From Staphylotrichum longicolle (lineage: Eukaryota; Ascomycota; Sordariomycetes; Sordariales; Chaetomiaceae): a stretch of 64,000 nucleotides of DNA. Positions 1-12,700 of this stretch are shown here, piece by piece. The position numbers were made by a program, and so were the translations under genes. The DNA lies in contig JAHCVI010000001.1 of the NCBI GenBank assembly GCA_019096155.1, positions 11,222,001 through 11,286,000 of the forward strand, read 5' to 3'. The notes below the pieces were generated by a model that searched no databases, was not told the origin of the DNA, and worked only from the letters and a program-made list of their open reading frames with translations. Each line of letters starts with the position of its first letter. Positions within the stretch are counted from its first letter, which is position 1.

Positions 1-1
1 A

Positions 2-3000
2 GGAGTGGTCGAGCTGCTGGAACAGGATGAACGCCCGACCTTTATCATCGATCTCAACGACCCCGCAAATTTTGCCCCTGGACCCCTGCATTTGATATAC
101 GCCAACATCGGGCTGAGGACCGCGCCCGATCTTTTGGACCTGTTGCAGCCCGATCCGGCAGAGCCCGGGTACAGCACTGAGTTTGCGGAATTCAAGGCAT
201 GGACGGTCAGCTTGATGCGGGATAGGACGACCACGAAACCGGTCTCTTCGTCTACCACGTATGCCGGCTTTCCCTGGACATGCTCGACACTCCGGAGGCG
301 CTTCCGGATCGTTCGTTGTTACCAGAACATGACCTGGAACACCCCAACACCACCGGACCAAGCACAAGCATCACAGCCCTCTCCAAACACCGAACTGACC
401 TTGAGCGGGCCTTGGACAAACCAGGCGCCCGAGCTGCCAAGGGAGCGCAGCGACTACTTCGGAGTGGCTGGGCAAACACATGCTCGTTCTCACTCGGAAC
501 CCCGAAGCAGGGCCGGGTCAGCTGCCGACACCGTCATCCGACCCTTCGATGACCTGCTGCTCGCGTCCCCCCCATTACGGACAACATTCGACTGGACGCG
601 CATTCCCGTCGACGACCCTAACCTTCCCCCGCACCATAAGTTTGCACGCTCGATCGACTGGGCGTCCACCCCGCTTGGCCCCGTGGAACTCTGGCCGCTT
701 GAACTCCGTATCATGTCCAGCATGATCATGGGAAGCCCGCACCCGGCGGCGCTATACTGGGGTCAGGAATATGTCGCCATTTACAACGAGGCCTATATCG
801 CACTTGCTGGGCAAAAGCACCCTCAGTTGATGGGTCAACGATACCGCGACGCCTGGCCCGAGATTTGGGACGAGATACAGCCCGTCTTCGAGGCCGCCTG
901 GAACAGCGGATATGCGACAATGAAGAACGACGACACCCTCTTCATATCCCGTCATGGCTTCATGGAGGAGACGTTCTTCAACTGGGCAATTATACCGCTT
1001 GTGGGAGGTGACGGAACAGTGGTGGCTCTCTACAACCCTGCATTCGAAAACACGCGGCGGAGGATCGTCGAGCGGAGGATGCTGACGCTCCGGGAAGTCG
1101 GCATCAAGACAGCTCAGGCCCGCGACGTGAAGAGCTTCTGGTCCCTCCTCCAGAGGGGCTTAGAGTTCAACGAGCTGGATGCGCCCTTTGTCCTCATCTA
1201 CTCGGTCGGCGAGGACAACGAGAGCGAAGTCTCTTCCATGAACTCCGGAAGCGTCGCGCACCCACCCAAGATTGTGCTCGAAGGCTCCATCGGCGTTCCT
1301 GAAGGCCATCCGTGTGCCCTTTCCTCGATCGACTTGCGGTTCAGCGACGAAGGATTTGCTCCTTTCATGAGGGAGTCGATGGCGGATCCGGCCACCCCTA
1401 TCGTCCTCAGGGAGGAAGACGGCACCCTGCCAACAGGACTGCTCCAGGGAATCCAGTGGGGAGGGTTTGGGGACCCATGCCGCACCATTGTCCTGTTTCC
1501 CGTGCACCCTACGACTGCGGGTGATGCTGTCGTCGGGTTCATCGTCCTGGGCATCAACCAGAGACGCCCGTATGATGCAGAGTACCAGCTGTTTGTGAAT
1601 CTTCTCTCCCGCCAGCTCGCCACGTCGCTGGCGTCCGTGGTGTTGTTCGAGGAGGAGATCAGGCGTGGACAGAAGGCTGCCCGGCTAGCTGCTCTCGACC
1701 GACAAGAGCTCTCGTTGCAACTCCATCTTCGGACACAAGAGGCGGTCGAGAGCGAGTATCGCTTCACGAGGATGGCCGAATTTGGCCCCGTCGGCTTGTT
1801 CATCGCAGACGGCCATGGCCACATCAACTACTGCAACGAGATGTGGTACAGGATATCCGGGCTACAGCGGAGTGCCAGCACCTTTGCCGCCTGGATGCAG
1901 AGCATCCGGGACGAGGATCGTCTCGGCACAGAACTTGCCTGGCGCCGTGTCGTCGAGGAGAAGATCGCTGTCACGCACGAGTTCCGATTCAACGGCTCGA
2001 GGGAACTGATCGATGGCCACAGTGTCGATATTTGGGGGCTGCTGAGTGCCTATCCTGAGCGAGACGAGTTCGGAGAGCTCAAGAGCATCTTCGGTTGCAT
2101 CACGGACATCTCGCAACAAAAATGGGCAGAGGACTTCCAAAAGCAGCGAAGGGACGAGGCGGTCGAGCTGAAGCGCCAGCAAGAGAACTTCATCGACATC
2201 ACGTCGCACGAAATGCGTAACCCACTGAGCGCCATCCTACAATGCGCCGATGAGATATCGTCAGGCCTGGGCCGGTACAGGCAAGGGGACCCGTCGGCCC
2301 AAGCCCCTGGTGCCCTCGATGCCCTGGTCGACAGCTGCATCGAGGCGGCCAGTATCATCTCGCTTTGCGCCACACATCAGCGCCGGATCGTGGACGATAT
2401 TCTGACACTGTCCAAGCTGGATTCGAATCTGCTCCTGGTGACGCCTGTCGATGTGCAGCCCGTCGCAATCGTCCATGAGGTGCTGAAGATGTTCGAGACC
2501 GAGCTTTGTTCGAATGGCATCGACGGCCAGGTGACCATCGAAGACTCGTACCGGGAGCTGGACGTCGACTGGGTGAAGGTGGATCCCTCGCGACTGCGTC
2601 AGGTCTTGATCAACCTGATGACCAACGCCATCAAATTCACACAAGGTCGGCCCAAGCGGTCAATCGTCATCAGCATCGGCGCATCCCAAGACGCGGTGGA
2701 GGTGAACGACGGGCTGTCATACATACCCTTGCGGCAGCCGGATCAGGAAGACTTTACCGACGAGGCCGACTGGGCCGATGGCGAGAAAATCAATCTCCAC
2801 TTCGCCGTCACCGACACGGGTCCAGGACTCGACGAGGAAGAGAAGCAGATTCTCTTCCAACGCTTTAGCCAAGCCAGCCCGAGGACACACGTCCAGTACG
2901 GCGGCTCCGGCCTGGGTCTCTTCATCTGCCGGACATTGACTGAACTGCAGGGTGGTCAAATCGCGGTGCAGTCCGAAAAGGGGAAGGGAAGCACGTTTGC

Positions 3001-3778
3001 TTTCTATATCAAGGCTCGGAAGTCAGAGCCTCCCACAATCGGCTCACCCTCACCCGATGGCAGTGTGACTCTCCCATTACCCCTTCCCATTGCACTACCG
3101 GAACCGAAACCGACCCCCATCAGACCCGCGACCCCGGTCACGCAACCCATTCAGCAACCACCCCCGCCGTCTCCCATGGCACAGCCCGATCCTTGTGCGT
3201 TGGATATTTTAATCGTCGAGGATAACCTGGTGAACCAAAAGGTTCTGAAGCGGCAACTGCAGCTCGCTGGGAGCAATACATACGTCGCCAACCATGGCGG
3301 CGAGGCGTTGGTCCAGCTGAGGCGGTCTCGCTTTTGGAACGAGAGCGCCGCCGCCGAGAGCAAACCCCTCGGCTTATCGCCGCCCTCGGAAGCCGGGTCG
3401 GAGAAGGGCGAAGAAATCAACACGAAAATCAACATCTCTGTCATTCTCATGGACCTCGAGATGCCCGTCATGGACGGCATCACTTGCACCCGGGAGATTA
3501 GGCGGCTCGAGGAGGACGGCGTCATCACGCAACACATACCCATCATTGCTGTCACCGCCTACGCACGGCCTGAGCAGGTGGAGAACGCAAAGTCCGCTGG
3601 CGTTGTAAGCTTTGCTCCTTTTCCTCCTTCGTTTTTGCTGTGTCTTTCTTGGGATTCAGCTGCTAATTAACATCTGTATGTGCAGGACGCCGTCATCTCG
3701 AAGCCTTTCCGAATTTCTCAACTCTTGCCGAAGATCGAGGAACTTGTTTTGAAGTTCAACATGACACCCACACCTTGA
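2..3778 (+). CDS. Hybrid sensor histidine kinase, 5' end cut by the window
   Basis: Two-component phosphorelay kinase. Exons run from the window edge to 3604 and 3686-3778; the intron 3605-3685 starts GTAAGC, has a CTAAT-type branch site and ends in CAG. From base 5 it codes 1230 residues; no ATG opens the frame, so the start lies upstream. A PAS/GAF-like sensor half (residues about 200-560) and a second PAS (about 590-700) precede HisKA, whose H-box reads SHEMRNP with the phospho-His near residue 735. The ATPase domain has the N-box NLMTNAIKF and G-boxes DTGPGL and GGSGLGLF. A C-terminal receiver has acidic VEDN, phospho-Asp in MDLEMP near residue 1150 and the conserved Lys in SKPF from exon 2. 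Pro-rich linker between kinase and receiver. It should autophosphorylate and signal through an HPt protein to Ssk1/Skn7-type regulators (family knowledge). Fungal HHK group and stimulus are not assignable here. Confidence 0.93.
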
Positions 3779-5507
3779 CACAACTTTCTAGTCCACCAAT
3801 GAAACAATTATCAACAACTATTTGACCTCAAAGACAATTACGCTGTCCAGTCTCCCATTGAATGGATGTTTTAGATCTCCTGAGATGGACACGAATCCTG
3901 GCGCTGGACTGCCAGAGGGACAGCTTGACATGTGTTGGATCTCGCGCGATTACCTAGGAAGTTGTTTCTTCAAGTTGCGTCATATGTAGGCGGTCCGTTA
4001 CTCGGAGCCTTATCTCTTACACTTGCGTTGTATACACTCGGAAATCTGGACGGAACTGGGCGGAAGTCGAAGCTGGATGCACCATGGGATGGCAAGCAAC
4101 GCGTGAGCGTAGAGCATGAGCGAAAGAGGAGGAAACGTGGGAGAAGCTGGGTGGACATTGGGGAGCGCGGGTGGGTGGACTGGACATGGAGGAGCGGAAC
4201 CGCGGGAGACGAAAGAGAAAAGCCCGCCGAGGAGAATGAAGAGGAGAGTGATGAGGGAGAACCATGGGGGGGAGGGAATTTGGATGATAGGAAACTGAGC
4301 GGAGGATATACCAACTTTGCGATGTGTTGACAGACATGGAGTTCGGGAGAAACGAAAGCCTTTGGAAACAATGGGAGCAACAACAAACAGGGAAAGGAAG
4401 AAAATTGGGAGCCGGTTGTGTTAATGTGGAAAGTTTTTGATAGACAACCCCCCGTAATGTCTACTGTGCGAACGACTGCCACGAAACTTTCTCTGTTCCT
4501 GCTGCGATTTTTCCGTACCTGCTGGGAGTTTGTTCAAAATATCTGCGTTCAAAGTGTGCATGTCATCAATGTCGGACGGGAGCGCACACGGTGTTGTTGA
4601 TGCCGATGAAGAAGTATGGAATAGTTACCTAGGTTGTTGTCATATCGCCTGCCCCTCCCTTTACCTTATTGTACCACATCCGTATGTTCCAACAAACTCA
4701 GAAAACTTGGCTTGAAGGCTAGGGGCGAAGGCATCTGCATCAAACACACCAGCCAAACATGCAACATGTCACGATATCGCTTCTTCCAATGAGACCGGGC
4801 ACAAACATATAGAGGCGAACTCAACACGCGAGAGGTATATTATTAGCTATTAGCAAGTCTTGCTTGGGTCAGCCCTACCCCGAACCTCACCCTAGGTGGT
4901 GAGACTGAGGACAAGAACACCCGTCCGATGGATGATTCCCATTCATCCCACAACCCGTTTTTCATCTTCCACTCTTTTTGTGTTTTTCTTGGGGATTCTC
5001 CTCTCCCGCCAAACCATCTCCACATTCGTCCTCCTTCTCATCAGACAGACCCAAAGCCAACCTAAACGACTGTGCCTTCTCTTTGCCGAGGGAGGATAGG
5101 CGGGGTATACTCTGGGTATCAAAAACACTGAAAAAACAGGCAAAAGAGCAACATCATGTACCTCGCGAGTTGAGTAGGAAAAGCAGATAAACAGAAAAGC
5201 AGTGAGCTGCGGAGCGACAGAGAAGGGAGTGTGCAGGTGCCACACCGCCGGTTGTTGACTCTGACGCACGAGGCCACAAGCTGGGGTATCAGAGAACCAA
5301 TCTTGACTTGGGTATCTCGAAATGCAGATCCGATTCCGACCTACCCCGAGGGTAGAGGTGAAAAGGAGGGTATTATGCCTCTCGTGGTGGCGTGAGTTGG
5401 GAGAATTCGCTCTAATGTTTTTTTTGGTCGTGGTTCATCTCCCGTCCGATCCAATGTTCATGATCATGGCCAAGTCAGAAAGCTCACACATTGGTCCGCG
5501 TCGCTTC
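3779..5507. other. Intergenic, 3' ends of two convergent genes
   Basis: Lies between the stop of the histidine kinase and the stop of the PH-domain gene. ORFs of up to 170 codons on both strands (for example 3932-4330 and 3970-4482) are low-complexity and overlap each other antisense, with no recognisable domain. Probably 3' UTRs and spacer. Confidence 0.6.
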
Positions 5508-7501
5508 CTAAGCGGTGGCGGCGACAACGGGAGTAGACTCGAGAGGCTTGGCGGGGGTCTCCTCCTCGGCAGCGGCCGGGGCGGCAGTGGTCGCCTCAAC
5601 CTCAACGGGCGCGGCGGCAACCTCGGCGACAGGCTCAGCGGCCTTGGCCTCGGTCTCGGCCTCGGTGGGCGGGAGAGCAGGAACAGCAGGGGTCTCCTCA
5701 ACCTTCTCGGTCTTCTCGGTCTTGCCCTTGCCCTATTGATCTGTTAGGCTGTTGTTCCCGAGAGTCTCAACTCGGCACGGGGTCGAATCATACCTTGATA
5801 GTGGCGCGGAGCTTGGAGAAAGCCGAGGGCGACTTGGGCTTCTCAGCCTCCTCGTCGGACGACGAGGCGTCCTTCTTCTTGCCAAAGGCGAACGGCAGCG
5901 AGCTCTTGCGCTTCTCAGACTTGACCTCCTTCTTGGTCTCGCCGTTGGTGGCAGGAGTGACCTCCACAGTCTCAGTGGGGACAGTGGCGGGGGAAGCGAC
6001 CTCAGCGGACAGAGGCTCGGTGGTCTCAACAGCGGGGATCACAGGGGCAGTCTCGGCAACGGCCTCGGTGGTAGCAGGAGTCTCCTTGGCAGGGGCAGCC
6101 TCGGCAGGGGCCGCAGCCTTCTTCTTGCCAAAAGAGAGGTTGCCAAAGATGCTACAAGGCGGTTAGAGCATGAGTGGGCGTTGGGGTTGGCAATAAATGC
6201 TTACCTGGTGCGCTTGACATGAGCGGGCCGGGCCTCAGCAGCCTCCTTCTTCTCCTCAGGCTTGGCCTCCTCAACCTTCTCCTCAGGCTTGGCCTCAGCG
6301 GCAGCCTCGGTGGTGGTCTCAGTAGCGGCAGGAGCGGCGACAACAGCAGGCTCAGCGGCGGGCTCGGCAGCAGGAGCCTCAACAGCGGCGGCGGCAGCGC
6401 TGGCCTCGACGGCGGGGGCCTCAGCCTCAGCGACAGGAGCCTCGGTGGGCTCGGCGGCCTTCTTCTCCTCCTTCTTGCCAAGGAAGCTGCCGAAGATCGA
6501 GGTACGCTTGCGGCTGGCAGAGCGGCGCTTGGGCTCCTCCTTCTCAGCCTTCTCCTCCTCCTTCTTAGGCTCCTCCTTGGCGGGCTCAACGACAGCCGGC
6601 TCGGTGGCAGCAGCCACCTCCTCCGCAGGGGCAGCGGTCTCGGCAGCGGCGGGCTCAGCGGCAGCCGGCTCGGCAGCGGGGGCCTTCTCCTCCTTCTTGA
6701 CCGGAGCGGGCTTCAGGGTCTCGAGAGTCTTCTTGTAGGTCTCCGACTCAGTAACAGTGGCAGCCAGCTCCTTGGCCTCAGCAATCTTGGCCTTCAGCTG
6801 AGCAACCCAGTTGTCACGCTCAGCGGCGTTGGAAGCCTTGAAGGTGTGCTTGTGGCCCTTGGCGGTGAAGTGGAACTTCTGGGTGCCATCGACGGCAGGC
6901 TCCGAGGCATCGGCCTGCATACTGAGTCAGCTCACGGATTGCAGATCTTGTGGGGCTCAAACGGCTTACAAGGTGGATAGCACCGTGGGGGGCAGCCTTG
7001 TCGCCCTTCTCGCTGTAGAAGAGAAGGCCCTTGCCAGTCTCGGCGGCCCACGAAGTGACGTGGTGAGCAACATCGGCAACCTTGTCGGCCTTGAACGAGG
7101 AGATCGACTTGAGATCGACGGGCTCAGAGCCGAACCAGAAGAGCTGCTTCGTGTAGAGGAAGTTCCTGGGTGAGGGTCAGAGGTCGGTCGGGTCAAAGCG
7201 AGTTGGCGCGAACAACATACTTGGGGAAGTTGGCGCCCTGGCCCTTGTGCTCGAGGTGGCCCTCCTCAACGGGCTTGACCTCCTCCTCCTTCTTGGCCTC
7301 CTCGACCGGGGCGGCAACAGCCGCAGCGGTCTCAGTGGCAGCCGGGGTCTCGGTGGCAGCCGCAGGGGTAGCCTCAACGGCGGGAGCAGCAGCCGTCTCG
7401 GTCGCGGCGGCAGCAGTGGTCTCGGCGGGGGCCGTCTCGACGACGGGCTCGGTGGCAGGAGTTTCCTGGGGCACCTCGGTGGGCTTCTGTGTGTCGGCCA
7501 T
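5508..7501 (-). CDS. PH-domain, Ala/Glu/Pro-rich protein (Meu6/Mug6-like)
   Basis: Five exons on the minus strand: 7501-7221, 7165-6970, 6914-6205, 6151-5794 and 5732-5508, with all introns GT/AG and 53-61 nt; 589 codons before TAG. Residues 1-80 are Ala/Thr/Glu-rich. A PH-like domain follows (about 82-200), starting EEGHLEHKG and ending in the typical Trp helix AAERDNWVAQL. The rest is long Ala/Pro/Glu low complexity broken by three basic-aromatic motifs of the form SIFGxFxGKKK (about residues 315, 396 and 480). PH domain plus disordered acidic tail suggests a membrane- or cortex-associated adaptor. Similar fungal proteins are annotated as meiotic expression up-regulated protein 6; that name is from memory of the family. 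Large open frames on the plus strand here are shadows of the Ala/Glu codons. Confidence 0.8.
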
Positions 7502-8689
7502 TGTGATTTTGTTTTTTTGGATTGCTCGAAAGCAGGGTATCTCAAGAAAATTAGAAAATGGGTATCGGGTATCACTGAGAAGACAGAGAGCAAGAAAAAA
7601 CAGGTGCCTGTGTGTGACGGGGGATTATCACGGCGTGGCCTGCACTGATTCTTGGGGGTATCGCAAGAAGATCTCGGGGACGAGACGTGTTGGGTGGAAG
7701 GGGAAAAAGAGAGAAGGAGGGAGAAGGGGCCGAGCGCGTGACGGTCGACCGGGCTACTTATTTCGGCACGAGGCAGGTCACGGTTTGGTCGTCTGTGTGA
7801 TGGGAACGGGGACCCTCCCCCTCGAAACTGGAAACGGCAGACTGATGTGCTTGCCTCTGCCAGGTGCCTTCCCGTCCTCCCTCGGCAGCGACCCCAGTCG
7901 GCCATGCTCAGGCAAGTCCGCCCCTGCCCTCTCACTGGCTGGAGTCGGGGCTCGTCCCCAAAACGGAAGCAACCTCTGTGCGGCAACGCTTGACGGCAGC
8001 CCCCAATCACCGTCCTGGGAAGGAGCTGCGGTGGTCCCCTTGGACAGACAAAGGGGCGCGCAACGGCTTGTCAATGGGCCAAGCTCCAAGTGCAGCGAAA
8101 ACACGAAATTGCTTCAGACCGTTTTTGGGCAGGGATCCAAGCTTTCCCTTGCACGCGCTCTTGCTGCAGCCACCAGCAGCTCGCGACCCACAACGGCTGC
8201 AGCTCTGTGGCCAGTGCGCTTCCGGGGTCGTCTGTCAGCCCACAGCAGTGGAGGTACTTTGGCCGCGAGTACCGGCATGATCGCTGCCGGCTGCGCACTC
8301 CGCTGCGGCAGGCTCAGAGCAGGCTGAGGGACCCGCTGGGTCTCGCTTCATTTCCGCTGTCTTGGTTCGTCAGGCCGCCCGCAGACCTAGTCCTGGATAC
8401 TTGGCTTGGCAGTCACTCCACAAGGGCGTCTCCTGGTTCGTCGTCGATCCGGTTTTCCAGGTTACCCTCATCAAACACCATCTCCATCAACCTCAGCCGT
8501 CTGCCGTCCGAAGGCCACGGCAGTCCTCGAAGCGCCAAATGCGCCAGCTTGGAGGCTCGGGCTGTCAGCTAGGTAGCGCCCAACTCAGCCCGATACTGCT
8601 TGGTCAATCTCGTGCAGCACTGGCTTCAGCGTCCACCATCAACGTTTGTTGATGGTCCTGCAATTTGGGACTATGAATAAAACGTAAGA

Positions 8690-8711
8690 GCGCCCTTCCT
8701 TTCCAGGGCGC
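8690..8711. other. Perfect 7-bp stem hairpin in intergenic DNA
   Basis: GCGCCCT and its reverse complement AGGGCGC are separated by the 8-base pyrimidine loop TCCTTTCC. It is about 1.2 kb upstream of the PH-domain gene start. Terminator, ncRNA fragment or chance are all possible. Confidence 0.3.
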
Positions 8712-11288
8712 ATAAAAAGTCGTCTCTTTCTCCTGCACACTGGGTGGGTTCTCGCCGACCACTACCGGTACCCACAGCTCCACCTTTTTGAAATTTGGTT
8801 CAGACGTTATTTGAACGTAATCAATTGGGGATCCACCGTTTTCCACTGGCTCAAGTGGTTCTTTGAGTTAGCCTGCCAGTTTGCCTCCGACGGTCCACAT
8901 GACAGTCCGCAGCGCACTTCAGACGACAAAACACCCCGATGGTTGCCGTTGCCGCAGCATCAAAGGGTTCTACAACGTTCTTCCCCTTCAGCCCTGTGAA
9001 GCGCGTTCCTGCATTATTCTGCAAGAACGCGTGGTCGGCGGGAATATTGTCAGCCAGACTGGGGCCGCGAGGTTGTTGAGAGTGCGGAACAGGGGAGCGA
9101 TACGGAGTAGGGGTTGGTGTTGGTGCCGGTCTCTCTGCCTCAGATTATCGGCAGAGGCTTGGCTCCACCGGACCGGCTGCGTCCCCGAGCGCACATGCAT
9201 TTTCGACCCGTTGAGTTCCCCTCGTCTCGACCTGCCGCGGGTCTCAAGAAATCCATCGTCACATACGAAGTACTGTGTGTGCAAGCAGGTAGAGCCTATC
9301 TGCCGCAATACCTTAACATGAGAGAAGCCATCAACATCAACCCTGGGAAGCCTCTGCGGCCTGGCGGGCGCCATTCCCCGTCCCTGGTCAGCGACCGGTC
9401 GACAGATGGGTTGATTGGCGCTGTGGCAGTGGGGCATCGAACAGCCCTGGCGGCGTCGGCTTGCGAACAACGCAGCCCTTGTCGGCTTCGGGGCTTGCTT
9501 GGGTATTAGGGGGAAGGGGGGTTACTGGGCGAAGAAGACACCGGGACGTCTTCTGCAGTTCCCCATCGGCATCTTCAAAAGAATGCTTGTTGAGATAACG
9601 TTCTGGCGGGCGAATTTGCTGGCTCCGTCAAGGTCTGGGCCTCTCTCACCACGCCAGCCAAGGTCATGCATTGGTCATGCAAACCGCATGATGCCTCGCA
9701 GCTGCAGTCTGGTGCAGTCTGGTGGAGGGTCCCGTGCCGCCCACGAGCCTCCCAAGCAGCATCTGATGAAGCGATTGGTCTCTTGTCAGGGCTGTGGTGT
9801 GCTGGGTTGCGGTGCGGGCCCACGACGTTTTGCGAAATCCTTCTCCCGTTATTCAATTTGCATTTGTGATGCCAGCCGTCAGACGTTAACGGTGATCCTC
9901 GGAGTTTTTTGACATGTTTTTTTCCCAGCATCGCAATCGGCATCCGCTTCCGGCATTGTCCGTGGGATCTTCAGAGTCCAGACGCTCGACTGCTTCTTCC
10001 CAGTTCGGCCCGTCCAAGCAAAACCCTTCGCCATGTTCACCGCCCGTCTCCTTCGAACACAAGCGAAGTCTCTTCGTGATGGTAGGGGGGTTGCAGCCTT
10101 GGCGGGTCCCTACATGCATCCCGTCCCTGGCTTCCCTGACGCTCTCCACCCGCGACCAAGAAGATGTTTTGGACAGTGCGGACAGCTTGAAAGAACCTTT
10201 GGGGCCAGTCTTGTCCACTCAGTCCACATACCTTGGGCAGCCAACAGTAGAATACCATTCAGATTCAAGAGACGTGTTTGTTCATCTCCGGGTCCTTCTC
10301 TTTGATCATCCTCCCGGCATTCACATCGTCTTCCCCTTTCTTCAAGCCCTCTGGGGATAAGGCGGAGAGAGTCATGGAATGCTTGTGATATTTCGGGGTC
10401 AGGACTGCGCTAGCCCCTTAGAGTTAGCTTACCTGATGGTTTTGATCCAGATCTTCAACGTTCCACTGCGGGGCACTCGCCCAGGAACAGTTGACCGACA
10501 ATGAAGTTCAGGATTTCCATTTTCATCGTCACATCAACCCTCCCTCAGGTGACTCAGTGATGGGTGGGGGGAAAGGCTGTGATGCTGCTCCGAAGAGATG
10601 GCGATATCCCTTTGAGATGGCGACATTGGAGCTCGCCATGGAGGCTTGGTTGAGGTGAGCACATTGCATCATCTGCCTGGGCAAAGCCGATCAGTGATCA
10701 GTCCTCCAATGGCCCTTCCTCAGCTTCAGATCCCCCCAACACACACCCTCACACAGTCTTATCGCACTCCCGTTGAGGGCTCGTTGCCGATCGTTTCCGA
10801 TCGCCCTCCCTCTCCCCTCGCAATCCGATATGGATGCAACCGCGCTGTCGCCAGTTCTCCCGAGTACTGTGATACCCTGCTGCTGCAACCCCTTCTTCTT
10901 CCATAGTCCATCGTGGGGGCAAGGCACTCACGGCGTAAGAGCGCGTCCACCTGATCGTTTAGTTATCCATTCATGCACCTCGCTCCTTGCTGCCCGGACC
11001 ACTACCACTAACACCAACCCACGCGACCAAGCAGGCTGAGGCAGGCAAACTGCAAGATACCACTTACAGATTGCCGAAGCCGGCATGGCACGGCCTCCCT
11101 GCAAATGGTCACGGCCGTCTCCTCCTGCTCTTCTCAATCGCGCTGCTTGATCAGTCACCGTCGTCCTTTGCTTCTCCTTCCATCCCACAATAACTTTCAC
11201 CTCAACCACTTCCTCCTCTCCCTCGTCGGTTATAGATGCCCCACCAGCGACCGACAACGATAACCAACCGATCAGCGATACCTACTCA

Positions 11289-11316
11289 ACCAAAACCAAA
11301 ACCAAAACCAAAACCC
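11289..11316. repeat. (CCAAAA)n microsatellite
   Basis: Four direct copies of CCAAAA in intergenic DNA, followed by a diverged CCCCAACG copy. No coding role seen. Confidence 0.8.
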
Positions 11317-12183
11317 CAACGCCAATTAACCACCACCTCTCTCCGTCTGTGTGAGTGTCTGTCTCAAACAACAGCTCTCAGAACCCCGCCTTCCAATCAC
11401 CCTGCCCCTCCCGCTACTGCCGCTCGATGATCCCGTTCGTTCACTCACGGTGTGGTGTGGTGTGGTGTGGTGGGGGGAGAGGAGGGGTGTTGCACAGCCG
11501 CTCGCGTGCGGGCTGTTCCAGCCGTCGACCAAGAAAGCGACAACAGCAGCAGCCGAAGCAGCAGCAGTAACGGGCACGCGACTCGTCCCCGTTATTGACT
11601 CGTCTGTCTTGGGCATGGGCGTGCATGTATGTATGTACCACGGTACATACAGGCGCCTGCGCGTTGTACGCGGGTAGGTGTATCAGTTGGCGGCCAGGCG
11701 GTGGGGTGCTGATGTTTATTCTTCTGCTTTTCTTCTCAACCCAATGCTTTGACGTTTATACAGCCCAGCAGGTGATGGGCAGACTGTTTGGCTTTGGTCG
11801 TCTTCCATTACTTTTGGTATCGTCGTTTGCTTGCTTGCTCGCTCTGCGTCTCTTTTGCCTGGCTCATTCGTCATCATCGGCTTCTTCTCCAAGGTCTTCC
11901 GTTCCGGTTCTTGGGTGTGAGGGGAGCCCGCATGCTTGCCTTCTTGGGCTTATCTTGGGGTAGGGTGTGAGGCCCATGGTAACTCTCCTATCGTCAGCTG
12001 CTCAAGCGAGCGTTCCCCCGGTCCTTTTGTCTTTGTTTCTCCGTGTCCGCTGAGGGCTTGAACATTGGCCTGTCTTGTTGTGGGCGTACAGTGAGCAGTC
12101 TCACACCGCCTCATCCCTGGTTCAGTGAACCAAGCAAGGGTTGTCGCGGGTGGCGTCGCTGGCTCAGGGGTTTTGCCCCGCGA

Positions 12184-12700
12184 TGTCAACATTCACCCCG
12201 GCTGCTGCCCCTGACTGTTCCCGGTCAAGTGTCCGTGGCCAGTCCGTTTGGAGTGCTCCGGGTCAGTTCTGCTGGGCGAGCCGGTGGCTGTTAGCGTGCT
12301 GCCCGCTCAGGGGTAACGCCGGATGTTGGTGCTGGGCTCTGAAGTCCCCGTTCAGGGGGTTGCTGGGTTGCTGCCCCGCTTCATGGTGGCGCGATGCCGT
12401 CTGTGTGTCAACACCGGCGCCAGAGTTGCCCCTGGGTGTTGATGGCTTGAATGTCGCTGGGATGCTGCCCATCTAGCCGGTGGATGCTGGATGGCAGCAA
12501 CGGCGCCGAGTGCCAGCAGCTGCTGCTGAGGTCGTCGCTGAGGGTTGTTGGTGGTGCAGCACGCTGAAGACATGCCAACAATGCAGCCGGGGCTGCCCCT
12601 TATTGTTGTCCGGGTGCTGCCCGCTCCCAATGAGGCTTGTTGTCAACACTGGCGCCGGGGTTGCCCCTGAGTGGCGATGCTGGCAAGCTTGTCGTTGCTC
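12184..12700. repeat. Degenerate tandem repeat, unit about 0.22-0.24 kb
   Basis: A block beginning TGTCAACA and continuing through a GGC-rich spacer to TTGCCCCTG or CTGCCCCTG occurs at 12184, 12406 and 12641, spaced 222 and 235 bp. The two later copies are close (TGTCAACACYGGCGCC then RGRGTTGCCCCTG). Other shared words are GCTGCCCGCTC and AGCCGGTGG. It looks like an old minisatellite or a decayed repetitive element; no terminal repeats or transposase frame were seen. Confidence 0.55.

Noticed and set aside
5322..7170. Several plus-strand Gly/Leu/Ser and Ala/Ser-rich frames
   Set aside because: Exact antisense of the Ala/Glu/Lys-rich PH-domain protein, whose five-exon model is clean.
7170..8327. 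385-codon plus-strand frame
   Set aside because: Begins antisense to the first exon of the PH-domain gene (Ala/Gly/Ser shadow of Ala/Glu codons) and runs into its promoter; no conserved features.
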